A DNA stretch of 64,000 nt from Rhizoctonia solani (GCF_016906535.1 NC_057382.1:744001-808000), one strand, 5' to 3'; shown: positions 34,821-47,017, numbered from the stretch's first letter. Notes: generated from the sequence alone by a model not told the origin. Numbers and translations are program-made.

Positions 34821-35674
34821 TGTTATGGATATGACATTTCTTCCATAATCTGTACTTATTTTATTAATTACACAAGCAATCCTACAGTAAATAAAATATG
34901 ATAAAGATGCAAACTAAGGTTTTCAAGGTCCCTCTATTCAATTGCAACCTTCACAAAACCTATAAACCTCAGGAATACCCTAAATATGCAATGCCTTTTG
35001 CATATATGCTGTTTTCTCACTCATTTAAATATATATAAATTCAGCTGAGGAGATAAACAGTAATAAGTGATATTTCTCCTGTTTGTAGTATTTATTATAC
35101 AAGATTCCATCTTGTGGCTACACACAGAAATATTCAGGGTCCCCCCTGTTGCATAGGCAAGTGCTCCAGCGCTTAATCAGCGCTTAAGCACCAATGCACT
35201 AAATGCGCCTTTTCTCCACCACCCAGGCATCTCACACTGCTAAGTCACTTGTGCTTAGGTGCGCCTGTTTGTGCGCTCCAGAATGCTGGGTCAAACACGC
35301 AAAATGGACAACATTTGGCAGAGTTATGCCCTATTTACTGTAAGTACCCAATACAGTGGTATTATACCTTTGGGACTGTTTACTCCAAGGATGAAACACT
35401 TAGCCTTGGGACATCTAAGGACCCACACAGGTAAACACTGCCTTGGGGCAAATATTATGATCTGTTATTTGTTTACTATGTACCAAAGTATTGGCTCCCT
35501 CAAGTGTTTCAGTTGCCACATGTACCTCCTGTACCCCCTCTTGGTATCAATCATGTATATACTTGTTTGTGCACCTTCTCAGGGTATAAAAGGACCCTGT
35601 GAAGACGCTTCTAATGCATCCTACTTTTATCCTACTTTTACTCTCATATATTCACATATACACACAAGCCTTTA

Positions 35675-36128
35675 TGTCACAACCAAGAGTGAGATGATTG
35701 CCTAAGAGATGTTGAGATGATTCACACAGATGAGAGAGTGGGAAATTGACAAGGTGAATTGTTCTTGGGGTTTCCAAGGCAATTCACAGTCTTCTTTTAT
35801 AACAAAGTGGAAAAGGGGTAGATACAATGAGAAGGGATGGTGTCCGGGCCGCATAACTTGGAAGCAAGATAGAGCATATGGCTCAGAAGCTCTACACATT
35901 GAACCGGACCAGTGCGCAGCAAGATAAGCAAGATAGAAGCACTTAGAGCAGAATAAGTCCGGGCTAAGTGCAAGAAGGGAAGAAGGAAGAGGGAAGAATA
36001 CAAACATGGAAGATAGGAACTATGCAAACAGATCAGATGGATACAGATGAGTCCCCCAACAAATACACTGGGGGAGGAAGGAGGTGACAGGCAGCACATA
36101 ATCATGTCAGGAGGTAAGGCTCATGACA
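35675..36128 (-). repeat. Gypsy-G1 3' LTR
   Basis: 454 bp; in sense orientation TGTCATGAGCC...GGTTGTGACA. It follows the sense purine tract GCTTTTGAGGGGGGCAA. Confidence 0.95.
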
Positions 36129-36169
36129 TTGCCCCCCTCAAAAGCCCTTAGGCAGAGACAAAGGGCTGC

Positions 36170-36901
36170 TTACATCCACTCAGAACAATCAATAGCTAGT
36201 AACTCCTCAAAACTAAACAGCTCCTCATTTTCCCTGCCTTCAAATGTTTCCACATTCCTTCTTATCTCCTCATTGCTCCATCCTAGGTAGTTCTGAGGCT
36301 CCCATTGTGTTTCTCTCACTGGGGACAAGTACCCTGGGGTCCAGCAAGTGTCTGGCGTGCTGGAGAATAGGGGGAAGGGCAAGGGTGCTGGTGCATGTGC
36401 TTCTGTTGGCCTGGGAGTGTCTGGGCATGCTGGAGGGGTCATTGGCGTTGCTGGCCTGCTTGTGTAGGCTGGTGGGTCCGCTGGGTAAAGCAGAATGAGG
36501 TTCTGCATCGCCTGGGTCAGCTCTCTTGCAGATGGAGGTGTGGAGACTGTAGGGGGTGGGGTAGCAAACCCATGGCGATGCCATTGTGCCAGATCCCTGA
36601 AAGCACCTGGATGGGAGGCAATGAAGTGCCACCAGCGGTATACTCGCTTTCCATACAGTGTATCTGGTCCTTCTTCTCCCCTGGGGTCGAGCCAATAGAG
36701 GAATCCCCACTTGGGGTGCTTGTACATGTTGCGCTTGAAGAACCTGACCTTGTTGCGACTGCTGGCGCTCATTAGAGCGTGAATTATGTTGGCAGAGCTG
36801 TCTAGGTGTGCTCTCATCTCCTCTGGGCTGTTCATGATGTAGCAATCAATGTTCAGGCAAGGGTTGTAGGCCAAGGCGTCGATGGAGCTGAAGATGGGCA
36901 T
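36170..36901 (-). pseudogene. Gypsy-G1 ORF3: unrecognised protein after pol
   Basis: In sense direction the frame opens with an ATG 26 nt before the ancestral pol stop (seen in G3 at 56,811). In G1, codon 10 is TAG (TGG in G3), and the next in-frame ATG is 36,901, giving 243 residues. Visible features are a WGFLYWLDP segment, a WWHFIASHPGAFRDLAQWHR block rich in aromatics, a Pro/Thr-rich middle and an acidic tail (FEGRENEELFSFEELLAID). There is no signal peptide or membrane segment, so it is not an envelope protein by sequence. Its frame is +1 relative to pol. G3 carries the same ORF with two frameshifts. I do not know its function. Confidence 0.65.
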
Positions 36902-39900
36902 GCTGGGATAGTGGGGAGCGCAAAAAGAGTTTAGCAGGGCGAGTTTTGGCAGTGAGAGCTTGTAAAGTGACAAAGCAGGCAGTTTTTGACTTGTTGAGTT
37001 GCTTGACTATCTTGCCTCTTTTAACTCTGCGCGCATTTGCAGGGATGGCGTTGTTGGCAGCTGGGGCATCTGGATAATTAGCAAAGAAGTTGCGCAATTT
37101 GTCCTTGCAATGTTGTAGATCCTTGGCTGGTTCCCATGTGTCCTCATGGGGCGCATATCCTTTCCATCTCACCCTGTACTTCCAGATTCCGTCTTCTGCT
37201 GCCCAATCTACAAATCTGTCTACTTCGTACTCTTCTTCTCCTTCTGCTGTGATTACAGGCGGCGGAGGAGTGAATGTGCAATCAAACTCTGTGTCTTGTT
37301 TGAAAGCAGACAATAGGCTGACATGGAACACATCATGAATTCTCATGGTCTCAGGGAGAGCCAGGCAATAGGCGTGAGAGCCCACTCTTTCTATGACAGG
37401 GAAGGGGCCATATTGTTTGTGGTCTAGCTTTTTATTGGGGCGCTGCGACGTGATATTGGAAGCCAGAAGCCAAACTTTGTCTCCTGGTTGAAATTCAGGA
37501 GGTGATTTCCCTGTGTCTGCCTGTTTGTAGCGCTCCTGAGCCCATTTGATTGATGCCTGTACTTCCTGAATAGTCTCAGCCAGTTGCTTGGCTCTGTCAT
37601 CTGCAATAGGTGATCCAGTGGGTTCCAGGAGTGGTGAAATGACAGGAGAACGTCCATACACAATCTCAAAGGGCGATTTGCCTGTTGCTTTGCTTCTGGC
37701 ATTGTTGTGAGCAAATTCAGCCAGTGGAAGCCAATCAACCCAATCAGACTGTCTATGATTAATGAAGGGACGTAGGTAAGCCTCTAGCCATTGGTTCTTG
37801 ATCTCAGTTTGTCCATCAGATTGTGGGTGATAAGCAGTAGAGAAACTAGGAGTGATTTGCAGAGATTTGTAGAGTGCTTTGAGGAACTTGGAGTTGAATG
37901 TAGTCCCTCTGTCAGACACAGTGCGCTTGGGAGTCCCATGTAGCTTCCAGACATGCTCCAAGAACATCTGAGCTACATCCTCAGCAGTAGCAGTTTCTTT
38001 GCAGGGAACCAGGTGCATCATCTTTGAGAAACGGTCTACAACCACCAGAATGCTGTCATATCCCTTACACTTGGGAAACTTGACAATGAAATCATATGAG
38101 ATATCTTCCCAGGGACCTGCAGGGACAGAAAGTGGGTTGAGAGCATAGTTGTGTAAATGCCCCTTGCTTCTTTGGCAAATTTCACAAGTTTCAACATAGC
38201 AATTGACTTGGAATTTCATTGCTGGCCAGTAGTAGTGACAACTGATTAACTCTAGAGTTTGTGCTCTTCCTTGGTGACCAGAAGCAGGAGAATCATGGAA
38301 GTGAGATAAGAGTTGCTGTTTGATCTCAGGTTCATCTGGCACAACTATTCTTCCTTGATACAAAAGTAGACCCTTCTGAATTGTATAGTCCTTGAACTTC
38401 TGTGCAACGCTGTGGGGCATGGATTTGGGGTCTGATACAGCTAGCAAGATTGTGTCAAGACTAGGGTCTTCCTGGGTAGCTTCCTTGATTTGATCCAACA
38501 AGGACGAATCTATGTGTGCTGAAAATGCCTCAAAATGAGATTCTGGGATCATAATTTGTGGAGCTGGTTCTAAGTCCATGTGATCTGATTGTCTTGACAG
38601 GGCGTCAGGTTTCTGTGACTGTTTCCCAGGCCGGTAAGCAATGACAAAGTTGTAAGACGCCAGCATGAGATGCCAGCGCGCATGACGCCTGTTGAAGGTT
38701 CTAGCTGATTTCCAGTACTCCAGATTCTTGTGATCAGTAAACACAGTGATTGGCTGCTCAGTTCCTTCCAGAAAGATTCTCCAGTGCTCAAATGCTCAAA
38801 TGATAGCCAGTAGTTCCTTGTCATGCATGTCATAGTTCAGCTCAGCAGGTGAAAAGCTGGCTGACATGAATGCAACAGGATGTAGATGACCATCTTCCAT
38901 TCTCTGAGATAGTACAGCACCCATGGCTGCTCCAGAAGCGTCTGTTTCCAAGGTGTAAGGTTTAGATTCATCAGGGTGAACTAGAACAGGCTCCTTGCAA
39001 ATCTCAGCCTTGATTGCGTCAAATGCAGCCTTCTGTTCTTCTTGCCAAATCCATGGTTGCTCCTTCTGAGTAAGGTTATTCAGAGGACGTGCTAAGCGAG
39101 AGAAGTTGGGAACAAAACAACGGTAGAAGTTTGCAAAGCCTAGGAATGATTGCACTTGTTTCACATTTTGGGGTTCAGGCCAGTCCATGATTGCTTGCAC
39201 CTTGTCTTTCTCCATGGAAATGCCCTCAGGGGTAATCACAAGCCCAATGTAGGTGACTTCTGTGACAAAGAAGTAGCATTTGGCAGGGTTGCAGAATAGA
39301 TTATGCTTCAATAGGCGAGATAAGACTTCCTTGACATGTTCCACATGCTCTTCTCTTGAGTTTGAGAAGATCAAGATGTCATCCAAATACACAACCACAG
39401 AGATGTCAAGTAAATCACGGAATATATTGTTCATGAAGCGCATGAACACAGCTGGGGCGTTGCTAAGGCCAAATTGCATGACTGTGGGAGCAAAGTGACC
39501 AAGGGCAGTGCAAAATGCAGCCTTCCATTCATCTCCTTCTTTGATTCTGATGTTGTGATATCCATTCCTCAAATCCAGCTTTGTGAAGATCTTAGCATGG
39601 CGCAATTTCTCAATTAGCTTGTCCTGTTGGGGTAGCGCATATCTGTCCTTGATTGTGATGGCATTTAGCCGGCAATAGTCCACCACTAAGCAAAGCCTGC
39701 CATCAGCCCTTTTTACAAATATCACTGGAGCTCCTGCTGGTGAGGTGGTTGGCACAATCTTTCCAGCTGCAAGTTCTGAGTCAATGTGTTCCTTGAGTGC
39801 TTCTCTCTCTGCAGGGGTCATGGAATAGATTGGGCCATAGGGAGGCTGTTTGTCCTCTTCCAAGTCAATAGCAATGTCGTAGGGGCAATGTTCTGGCAGT

Positions 39901-40442
39901 GTGGTAAAGAACTCTTCACTGAACACTTTCTGGAACTCCTGAAATTCAACAGGGAGGTTCTGGGGCTCAGGGTTGATGCTGCCAGTTTGTGCTTCTGTAG
40001 CTAAGCGGAGTGAAACTTTCATGGTGGTCCAATCAATGTCTGGATTAGCCAATCTGAGCCATGGGGTTCCAAGGATAAGGTTTCTGTTTCCAAGGGGAAG
40101 AGCATAGAAGATGGCGGAAAATCGCCTGTTTTGAGAGCTAAAGATTAAGCAAGCCTTGAAGCGGATAGGGTTGCGGATTTGTTTGCCATTAATGCCAATG
40201 ACAGAGCGTGGGGAGTCCAATTCAATGAGTGGAATGTTGTGAGAACGGGCAAATTGGGAATCAATGAAGTTAGCAGAAGATCCAGAATCAATTAGAGCGG
40301 TTTGAGTGTCTGTGATTCCTTCTATGTCTATAGTGAGCAGTGGTGATCTATTGGTTTGCAGGGCTGCACAAAACAAGGGTTCTATAGACATTGAGGAAGA
40401 TTTAGGAAGCCTAGACACAGGGCAAGACTTCCTCAGACTTTT
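36846..40442 (-). pseudogene. Gypsy-G1 pol (one stop codon)
   Basis: Protease ALIDSGSSANFID, RT with LVVDYCRLN, LDLRNGYHNI and YLDDILIFS, RNase H ETDASGAAMGAVLSQ, then a single TGA (38,796-38,798) in LLAII*AFEHW, where G3 reads CGT. Integrase has the HHCC domain (GHQGRAQ...CEICQRSKGH), VVVDRFSKM, VSDRGTTF and DGQTEIKNQWLE. The chromodomain is EEEYEVDRFVDW...RWKGYAPHEDTWEP. The frame runs past the KRG-stop found in G3 because TAG became AAG. The polyprotein would reverse-transcribe, integrate and direct the element to chromatin. Apart from the TGA, the catalytic motifs are intact. Confidence 0.92.
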
Positions 40443-42048
40443 CCCGCTTGGGGAAGCAATTCCAGCTCTTCTACTTCTGCAGCCTTTCCTGATTCAGGCT
40501 TAGAGCGTTCTATTGTTTTGAGGCGCCATCCATTCTTGCAGTCCTCCCATTTGTGAGACTTCTCCCCACACTTGGAACATTCTCCAGCGTTTCTTCTTGC
40601 TTCCTGAATCTTCTTGGAGACAAAATTGCTAGAGCGCCCCTGAGCTGGGTGCTGTGGTGAGCTGGTGCTGCTGTTGCTATCTTTTCTTAGCTCCTTGTGT
40701 GCTTCAAACAGCGTGTCATCAATTAGACAGGCAGTAGAAATGAATTCGTCCAGCGTAGTGATGTTCTTGTGCAGGGTGTACTCAATCAGCTTGCTTCTGA
40801 CTTCTGCCTTGAGCCCCTGTTGGAAGGAGGCAATGAGGGCGGGGTCTGACCATTCTAGCTTGCTGGCTATGATTCTAAACTCTGTGGCATAATTGCTTGC
40901 TGATTTCAGCTGCTTGAGCTCACGCAGGCGTCGTTCTGCAATTTGTGCTGCTGCTGGGTCGCTCCAGTTGCGCAAGAATGCTGCTTCAAAGGTATTCCAG
41001 GATTCCAAGGTTGGCTTGTCATCCCCATTCAGCAGCTTCTCTAGATAGATCTGTCCCCACTTCTTGGGTTGTCCATCTTTTAGGTTCATGAGGACAAAGG
41101 AGATTCGACTGTGATCAGAAGGGAATGAGGAAGCATTACTAAGGAAATAGGTTTGCAATCCAGGATAAATGATTTGGCTGCAGGGCCTTTCTTGCCATCA
41201 TACTTTTCAGGAGCAGGGATTTTGGATTTCGCTTGGGCTGGGCCAGGAGTTTGGGACAGTCCCCTGAAGGTGCTCTGCAGTGGGACAGATAAGGCTCTGC
41301 CCATGATGGTAGCAATGTTGTGTAACGTTCTTGCCTCCTTTTCTTCATTTGTTTCTCCTGGTTGTGCTGATAGATATCCTTTGCTTAGGGGATTACTTGT
41401 TGCTGCTTGGGATGTGTTTGGGAGATCTACAGGTGTTGGCCTGATGTAAGGCTGCTCTGGATTGTGGTCAAGGTGTTCCTGGGTGTGTGGGATTGCCCAG
41501 GAGGTGTTTGGGGTTGCTTTAGGTGGTTCTGGTGACTCCAATTTGACCCTTTTTCCTTTTGGGTCAGGCTCATCCTTGATAGGGACTAAGAAGTCCCTGT
41601 TGCCTGAGCTGCCTGAGCCAGAAGGGGCCTTGGGGGTGTTGTCTATGACTGTGAAGACTCTTCTGGGAGGTGTGTGTGGATCTGTGTTGCTGGGGGCAGT
41701 CAGAAGGCGCTGAATTGTGCTCTCTACTGCTTGTGTCACATCCTGCAACATGGTTTGTTTCCAAGCATCTAGATGGCTGATAAGATGGCCTGTGTTCTTC
41801 TCCAGGAGTCTGTGGAGCGCTGGAGGTTGTGATCTGCTGCTGGCATTGTTGCCTATGAGATATCTGTGTAGGTGATCGAGTTTTGTAGCATCCTCTTGCT
41901 GCCAGAGGATTTCTGGATGGAGTTCAACCCTTGTGCAACTTGTAGGTGCGTCAGAAGGTCCTTCTAGTGTGGCTGGAGTTATAAGAGGGGATGCCTGCCT
42001 TGATGCAAGTGAGGCCATTGATGATTTGCGTGATCTGGCGTCTGCCAT
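40433..42048 (-). pseudogene. Gypsy-G1 gag (one frameshift)
   Basis: ATG 42,048 (MADARSRKSS). A one-base deletion near 41,152 (TTT where G2 and G3 have TTTT on the plus strand) breaks the frame at FILDC. The capsid-like domain (MNLKDGQPKKWG, ~41,090) and the zinc knuckle CSKCGEKSHKWEDC (~40,530-40,575) follow. It ends LPQAGKV-TGA at 40,433. G1 has CGA (Arg) where G2 and G3 share a TGA. Confidence 0.88.
40439..40445 (-). promoter_or_regulatory. -1 ribosomal frameshift site G GGA AAA (Gypsy-G1)
   Basis: In the gag frame the codons are GC[G GGA AAA] GTC TGA; a -1 slip gives the pol frame SLRKSCPVSRL. The identical heptamer in the same frame position occurs in G2 (54,931-54,937) and G3 (60,780-60,786, reverse). 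Confidence 0.8.
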
Positions 42049-42253
42049 AGCGTCTGATGCGAACTATACGCAATCTGAGGGGTGTATTGAGGTAAAAAGT
42101 TCAGGTCTTTCTGAATCAATGTAAGGATAGCCTAGTTGGCGGTGTGCAATAACCCAGTGCGCTCTGTGGCAAGGGAAAAGAGAACTGTAAGAAGTAAAGG
42201 TGGGGATGAGGACCTGAGTGATGTCCAGGTTGATAAATTGGCTACAGCCAGGA

Positions 42254-42266
42254 AAGAACAATTCAC
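42254..42266 (-). promoter_or_regulatory. Gypsy-G1 primer-binding site, self-complementary to its own LTR
   Basis: Two bases inside the 5' LTR, the sense strand reads GTGAATTGTTCTT. This is the exact reverse complement of the LTR sequence AAGAACAATTCAC predicted to be the mRNA 5' end. It does not start with TGG as tRNA-primed sites do. It is the arrangement known for Tf1 self-priming in fission yeast. Confidence 0.82.
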
Positions 42267-42268
42267 AA

Positions 42269-42719
42269 TGTCACAACCAAGAGTGAGATGATTGCCTAAG
42301 AGATGTTGAGATGATTCACACAGATGAGAGAGTGGGAAATTGACAAGGTGAATTGTTCTTGGGGTTTCCAAGGCAATTCACAGTCTTCTTTTATAACAAA
42401 GTGGAAAAGGGGTAGATACAATGAGAAGGGATGGTGTCCGGGCCGTATAACTTGGAAGCAAGATAGAGCATATGGCTCAGAAGCTCTACACATTGAACCG
42501 GACCAGTGCGCAGCAAGATAAGCAAGATAGAAGCACTTAGAGCAGAATAAGTCCGGGCTAAGTGCAAGAAGGGAAGAAGGAAGAGGGAAGAATACAAACA
42601 TGGAAGATAGGAACTATGCAAACAGATCAGATGGATACAGATGAGTCCCCCAACAAATACACTGGGGGAAGGAGGTGACAGGCAGCACATAATCATGTCA
42701 GGAGGTAAGGCTCATGACA
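42269..42719 (-). repeat. Gypsy-G1 5' LTR
   Basis: 451 bp, sense TGTCATGAGCC to GGTTGTGACA. It carries the promoter described at 42,348-42,395. Confidence 0.95.
42348..42395 (-). promoter_or_regulatory. Gypsy-G1 core promoter and predicted transcript start
   Basis: Sense TATAAAAG starts at 42,395 and AAGAACAATTCAC starts 35 nt downstream at 42,360. The spacing fits an RNA polymerase II start, which would put AAGAACAATTCAC at the very 5' end of the mRNA, where it can pair with the PBS. Confidence 0.7.
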
Positions 42720-43385
42720 CTTTAACAGCTTATCTGCACATTTACTTTAGTGATTGACTCACTGTAAATAGCATAGGAGGTTATTTGGCGCACTAAGACC
42801 ATAGGCCAGTCCCAACAGACACAGGGTAACCTATTAGTGTACTTACTGCAACCCTGTGCCCCTTGACTGTCACAGTAGTTGAGTTCAACATTGAGTATAG
42901 TGCAACAATACTGTAAGGACTGTTGTGATTGAGTGATAGTGTTTCAATCCACCATACCACCCATATTGTAGATAGCTTTATCTACAAGATCTCATAAATC
43001 CTAGATATATTTTAGGTAAACCCCATAAGTCTTAAGTCTTACTTAAGCATATATAAGTCCTATACTTATTAGGCAAATCCTATAAATCCTGTACATTAGT
43101 CAGGTAACCCTCTTACCTAAGGTACTATCCCAGAGACCTTAAGTATACATACCCTCAGTCACTTAGGCTTAAGTAACATTAGTCTAAGGTACTATACATA
43201 ACCAACCACCTGCACTTGATAGTTGGTAGACTATTTGTTAGGAGTTGTTATTCCTGATAACCTAGCCTATATTGTGCATATATTCTGTGCATATCTTCTG
43301 ATTCTTACTATTAGCTCTTAGTTATTCTCATACATTTTGTATATAGTAGTTCTTTCTTACTCCTGTACTTACACAACCCTTAACA

Positions 43386-44462
43386 ATACCCCTGTTGCCT
43401 TCCAACATTTCATGAATGACCTCTTCAGGGATCTGATTGACATGACTGTGGTCATATATCTTGACAATATTCTCTTCTTCTCAGAAGATCCCCAGGACCA
43501 CCCTCATCATGTCCAACAAGTAGTATCAAGATTGATGAAGAATCAGCTATTCAGCAAGCTCTCAAATGTCATTTCCACATCACTACCATGGACTATCTAG
43601 ACATTGTCATCTCCCCTGCAGGATTTCTCATGGATCAAAAGAAGGTTGAAGCAGTTACATCATGGTCAACTCCCAAAACAATCAAACAGGTCCAGGCCTT
43701 CCTGGGGTTTGTTAATTACCTGAGACAACTCATTTCAATTTCAGTTTGGTAGCATGCCCCCTTCACAACCTCACCAAGAAGGAAACAGTATGGTCCTGGG
43801 ATCCCTCAGAAGAAACATTGTTTCAGGAGCTAAAAGAGCTGGTGACCAGAAGTTGTTGTATGCCAACTGTAAGGTTGGGTACATGCTGGTAGGTGAGCAT
43901 GTATGGCCATACTAAACACTGTGAACAACTACCTAAAGGCTAACTGCTGCTGAATAAACTGCTTAAGGCAGTGCTAGGCTGTCTAACTATGGTGTGGGAG
44001 GGCCTCAGGCCAGTGGAGGAGGGGGTGACTACTGGACTAATGATCAGTTAAGGGTCTTATGGACTCAACTCTACTGCTGACTACTGGTAGCTGTCTGTGA
44101 TGATAGACAAGGTAAAATTGACTTGGTGACTCCAAGCAATTTCCCTGCTGTATATATACACTGAGGAAACTATTTACAAATTGAGAGTCTATGGGAGAAA
44201 GAAGTTGTGTGAGAAAAGAGAAGCATGCTGTGGGCTGCACAGAAGCATGGATTGAAGGTAAGCACCCTTGGCAGAGCATCTTGGCAGGTCTTGGTGTGGC
44301 ATCTTGACTTGGTAAGTGCCAAGATCATGTGACTGAACAAGTGAAGGTAACAAGTTTGTAAAAAATACTAAACATAATAGAAAAAGTAGGAGAATCTGGT
44401 GGTATATTTTGTTAGGGTGTAACAGAAGTCTAGTACTCATCCACTTGGATACAAGCCTGCTG
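43386..44462 (+). pseudogene. Gypsy-B2 pol, second half (displaced by inversion)
   Basis: Begins in frame as NTPVAFQHFMNDLFRDL with YLDN in place of YLDD, and continues through RT (43,386-43,853). It is interrupted by a solo LTR-B and resumes at 44,430 (LVLIH). Its first half is on the minus strand at 46,013-48,310. Several frameshifts follow 43,600. Confidence 0.85.
43854..44424 (-). mobile_element. Solo LTR-B, 571 bp, TSD GAAGT
   Basis: Exact GAAGT at 43,849-43,853 and 44,425-44,429. In reverse it runs TGTTACACCCTAAC...GGCATACAACA and contains AGTCACATGATCTTGGCACT. It interrupts Gypsy-B2 pol. Confidence 0.92.
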
Positions 44463-44497
44463 TGTCCTAGATGTCTGTAAGGATGCCAAGGGGGTTC
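44463..44497 (-). repeat. LTR-A terminal fragment
   Basis: 35 bases TGTCCTAGATGTCTGTAAGG... match the 3' end of LTR-A in reverse. Truncated by LTR-H. Confidence 0.6.
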
Positions 44498-46012
44498 TGA
44501 TAAGAGTTGTGTAAGTACAGGAGTAAGAAAGAACTACTATACAAAATGTATATGAGAATAACTAAGAGCTAATAGTAAGAATCAGAAGATATGCACAGAA
44601 TATATGCACAATATAGGCTAGGTTATCAGGAATAACAACTCCTAACAAATAGTCTACCAACTATCAAGTGCAGGTGGTTGGTTATGTATAGTACCTTAGA
44701 CTAATGTTACTTAAGCCTAAGTGACTGAGGGTATGTATACTTAAGGTCTCTGGGATAGTACCTTAGGTAAGAGGGTTACCTGACTAATGTACAGGATTTA
44801 TAGGATTTGCCTAATAAGTATAGGACTTATATATGCTTAAGTAAGACTTAAGACTTATGGGGTTTACCTAAAATATATCTAGGATTTATGAGATCTTGTA
44901 GATAAAGCTATCTACAATATGGGTGGTATGGTGGATTGAAACACTATCACTCAATCACAACAGTCCTTACAGTATTGTTGCACTATACTCAATGTTGAAC
45001 TCAACTACTGTGACAGTCAAGGGGCACAGGGTTGCAGTAAGTACACTAATAGGTTACCCTGTGTCTGTTGGGACTGGCCTATGGTCTTAGTGCGCCAAAT
45101 AACCTCCTATGCTATTTACAGTGAGTCAATCACTAAAGTAAATGTGCAGATAAGCTGTTAAAGGCTTGTGTGTATATGTGAATATATGAGAGTAAAAGTA
45201 GGATAAAAGTAGGATGCATTAGAAGCGTCTTCACAGGGTCCTTTTATACCCTGAGAAGGTGCACAAACAAGTATATACATGATTGATACCAAGAGGGGGT
45301 ACAGGAGGTACATGCAGCAACTGAAACACTTGAGGGAGCCAATACTTTGGTACATAGTAAACAAATAACAGATCATAATATTTGCCCCAAGGCAGTGTTT
45401 ACCTGTGTGGGTCCTTAGATGTCCCAAGGCTAAGTGTTTCATCCTTGGAGTAAACAGTCCCAAAGGTATAATACCACTGTATTGGGTACTTACAGTAAAT
45501 AGGGCATAACTCTGCCAAATGTTGTCCATTTTGCGTGTTTGACCCAGCATTCTGGAGCGCACAAACAGGCGCACCTAAGCACAAGTGACTTAGCAGTGTG
45601 AGATGCCTGGGTGGTGGAGAAAAGGCGCATTTAGTGCATTGGTGCTTAAGCGCTGATTAAGCGCTGGAGCACTTGCCTATGCAACAGGGGGGACCCTGAA
45701 TATTTCTGTGTGTAGCCACAAGATGGAATCTTGTATAATAAATACTACAAACAGGAGAAATATCACTTATTACTGTTTATCTCCTCAGCTGAATTTATAT
45801 ATATTTAAATGAGTGAGAAAACAGCATATATGCAAAAGGCATTGCATATTTAGGGTATTCCTGAGGTTTATGGGTTTTGTGAAGGTTGCAATTGAATAGA
45901 GGGACCTTGAAAACCTTAGTTTGCATCTTTATCATATTTTATTTACTGTAGGATTGCTTGTGTAATTAATAAAATAAGTACAGATTATGGAAGAAATGTC
46001 ATATCCATAACA
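44498..46012 (-). mobile_element. Solo LTR-H, 1,515 bp, reverse
   Basis: Nearly identical by eye to the forward copy at 34,821-43,385 and exactly the same net length. Its 5' side abuts Gypsy-B2 RT with GGTAT (46,013-46,017), the reverse complement of ATACC. Confidence 0.93.
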
Positions 46013-47017
46013 GGTATTGTTTAATCCAAATGGCATCACTAGGTATTTGAACAAGCTGTATTTGGTTCTAAAAGCCATTTTCCATTCATCCCCTTCTCTT
46101 ATGCATATGTTATTATAGCCCCAGCAGAGATCCAATTTGGTAAAGATTCTGGCATGTTGTAGTTTTGCCATGAGATTGTTCTGCCATGGTAGGGGGTAAA
46201 CATTTATGAGGGTGACATCATTCAGTTTTCTGTAGTCCACAACCAACCAAAGGGAACCATCTACCTTTTTGACAAACATTACTGGCCCTCCAGTAGGTGA
46301 GGTGCTAGGCCTGATCTTGCCCATGGCTAGTTCCTCATCTATATGAAGTTTAAGTGTTTTTGATTTGGCATCAGTCATTCCATAGATGGGTCTTGGTGAC
46401 AGCTTGGCATTGGGAATTAAGTCAATGGCTATGTCATATTCCCTTTGAGGGGGAAAAGCCTTGAATTCCTCTTCTCCAAAGACCCTGGAGAATTTGTGAT
46501 AGTGGGGTGGTAGACCATCCAAAGGATTCTTATCAGCTTCTTCTGATTCAATCTGGACTTGCTCTGGGAAAGCAATTGTGCCTTGATGCCAACCTATCAG
46601 GGGGGATTTTTGGGAGAGCCAGGTCCTGCCTAATATGGCTGGGGTGTCCCCAATGGGACAAACTAGGAATGGAATGGGATTGGCCATTGGCCAAGATGGC
46701 AAGTTGGACCTGGTGCCAAATGCAACCAGTCTGGGAGATAGTACCATCTAACATTCTTGTTACTTGTGGGTTTTTGAGTAGGGTTTTTGGAACTTTGAAT
46801 TTTTTGACAATGGAGGGAGATATGAAATTCAAAGTAGCTCTAGAATCTATGAGGGTCCTAATTGGTTCCACTGGGTAGCTATGCATGATTAGTTCTAAAT
46901 AGAGCAGTGGTTTTTTATTTGAGTCCTGAGCAAAAGATACAAATTCAAAACTAGAAATGGAGTCATGCACATCTAAAACAGGGGTCAAGGTTTTGGCAGT
47001 AATCCTCAACCTTATTC

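Larger units (their letters stand above)
35675..42719 (-). mobile_element. Gypsy-G1: full-length Tf2-like chromovirus, 7,045 bp, TSD CTTTA
   Basis: Exact CTTTA at 35,670-35,674 and 42,720-42,724. The two LTRs (454 and 451 bp) differ by a 3 bp indel and about one substitution, so this is the youngest LTR element here. Order on the minus strand: LTR, PBS, gag, -1 frameshift site, protease, RT, RNase H, integrase, chromodomain, extra ORF3, purine tract, LTR. Known lesions are a 1 nt gag deletion, a pol TGA and an ORF3 TAG. Confidence 0.95.
34821..43385 (+). mobile_element. Solo LTR-H (1,515 bp net) containing Gypsy-G1
   Basis: Parts 34,821-35,674 and 42,725-43,385 total 1,515 bp, exactly the length of the reverse copy at 44,498-46,012. 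Ends are TGTTATGGATATG and CCCTTAACA. The core promoter GGGTATAAAAGG lies near 35,580. The right flank ATACC (43,386-43,390) pairs with the flank of the other LTR-H, not with its own left flank. Confidence 0.88.

Noticed and set aside
36170..36997. Gypsy-G ORF3 as an envelope gene
   Set aside because: Position fits env, but I see no signal peptide, membrane helix, cysteine pattern or cleavage site.
41153..41713. Forward-strand ORFs opposite Gypsy-G gag
   Set aside because: Shadow frames of a conserved gag; the same frames appear opposite gag in G2 and G3.
35259..45574. 138-148 codon frames in both LTR-H copies
   Set aside because: Both lie wholly inside LTR sequence over the core promoter and are alike only because the LTRs are near-identical.
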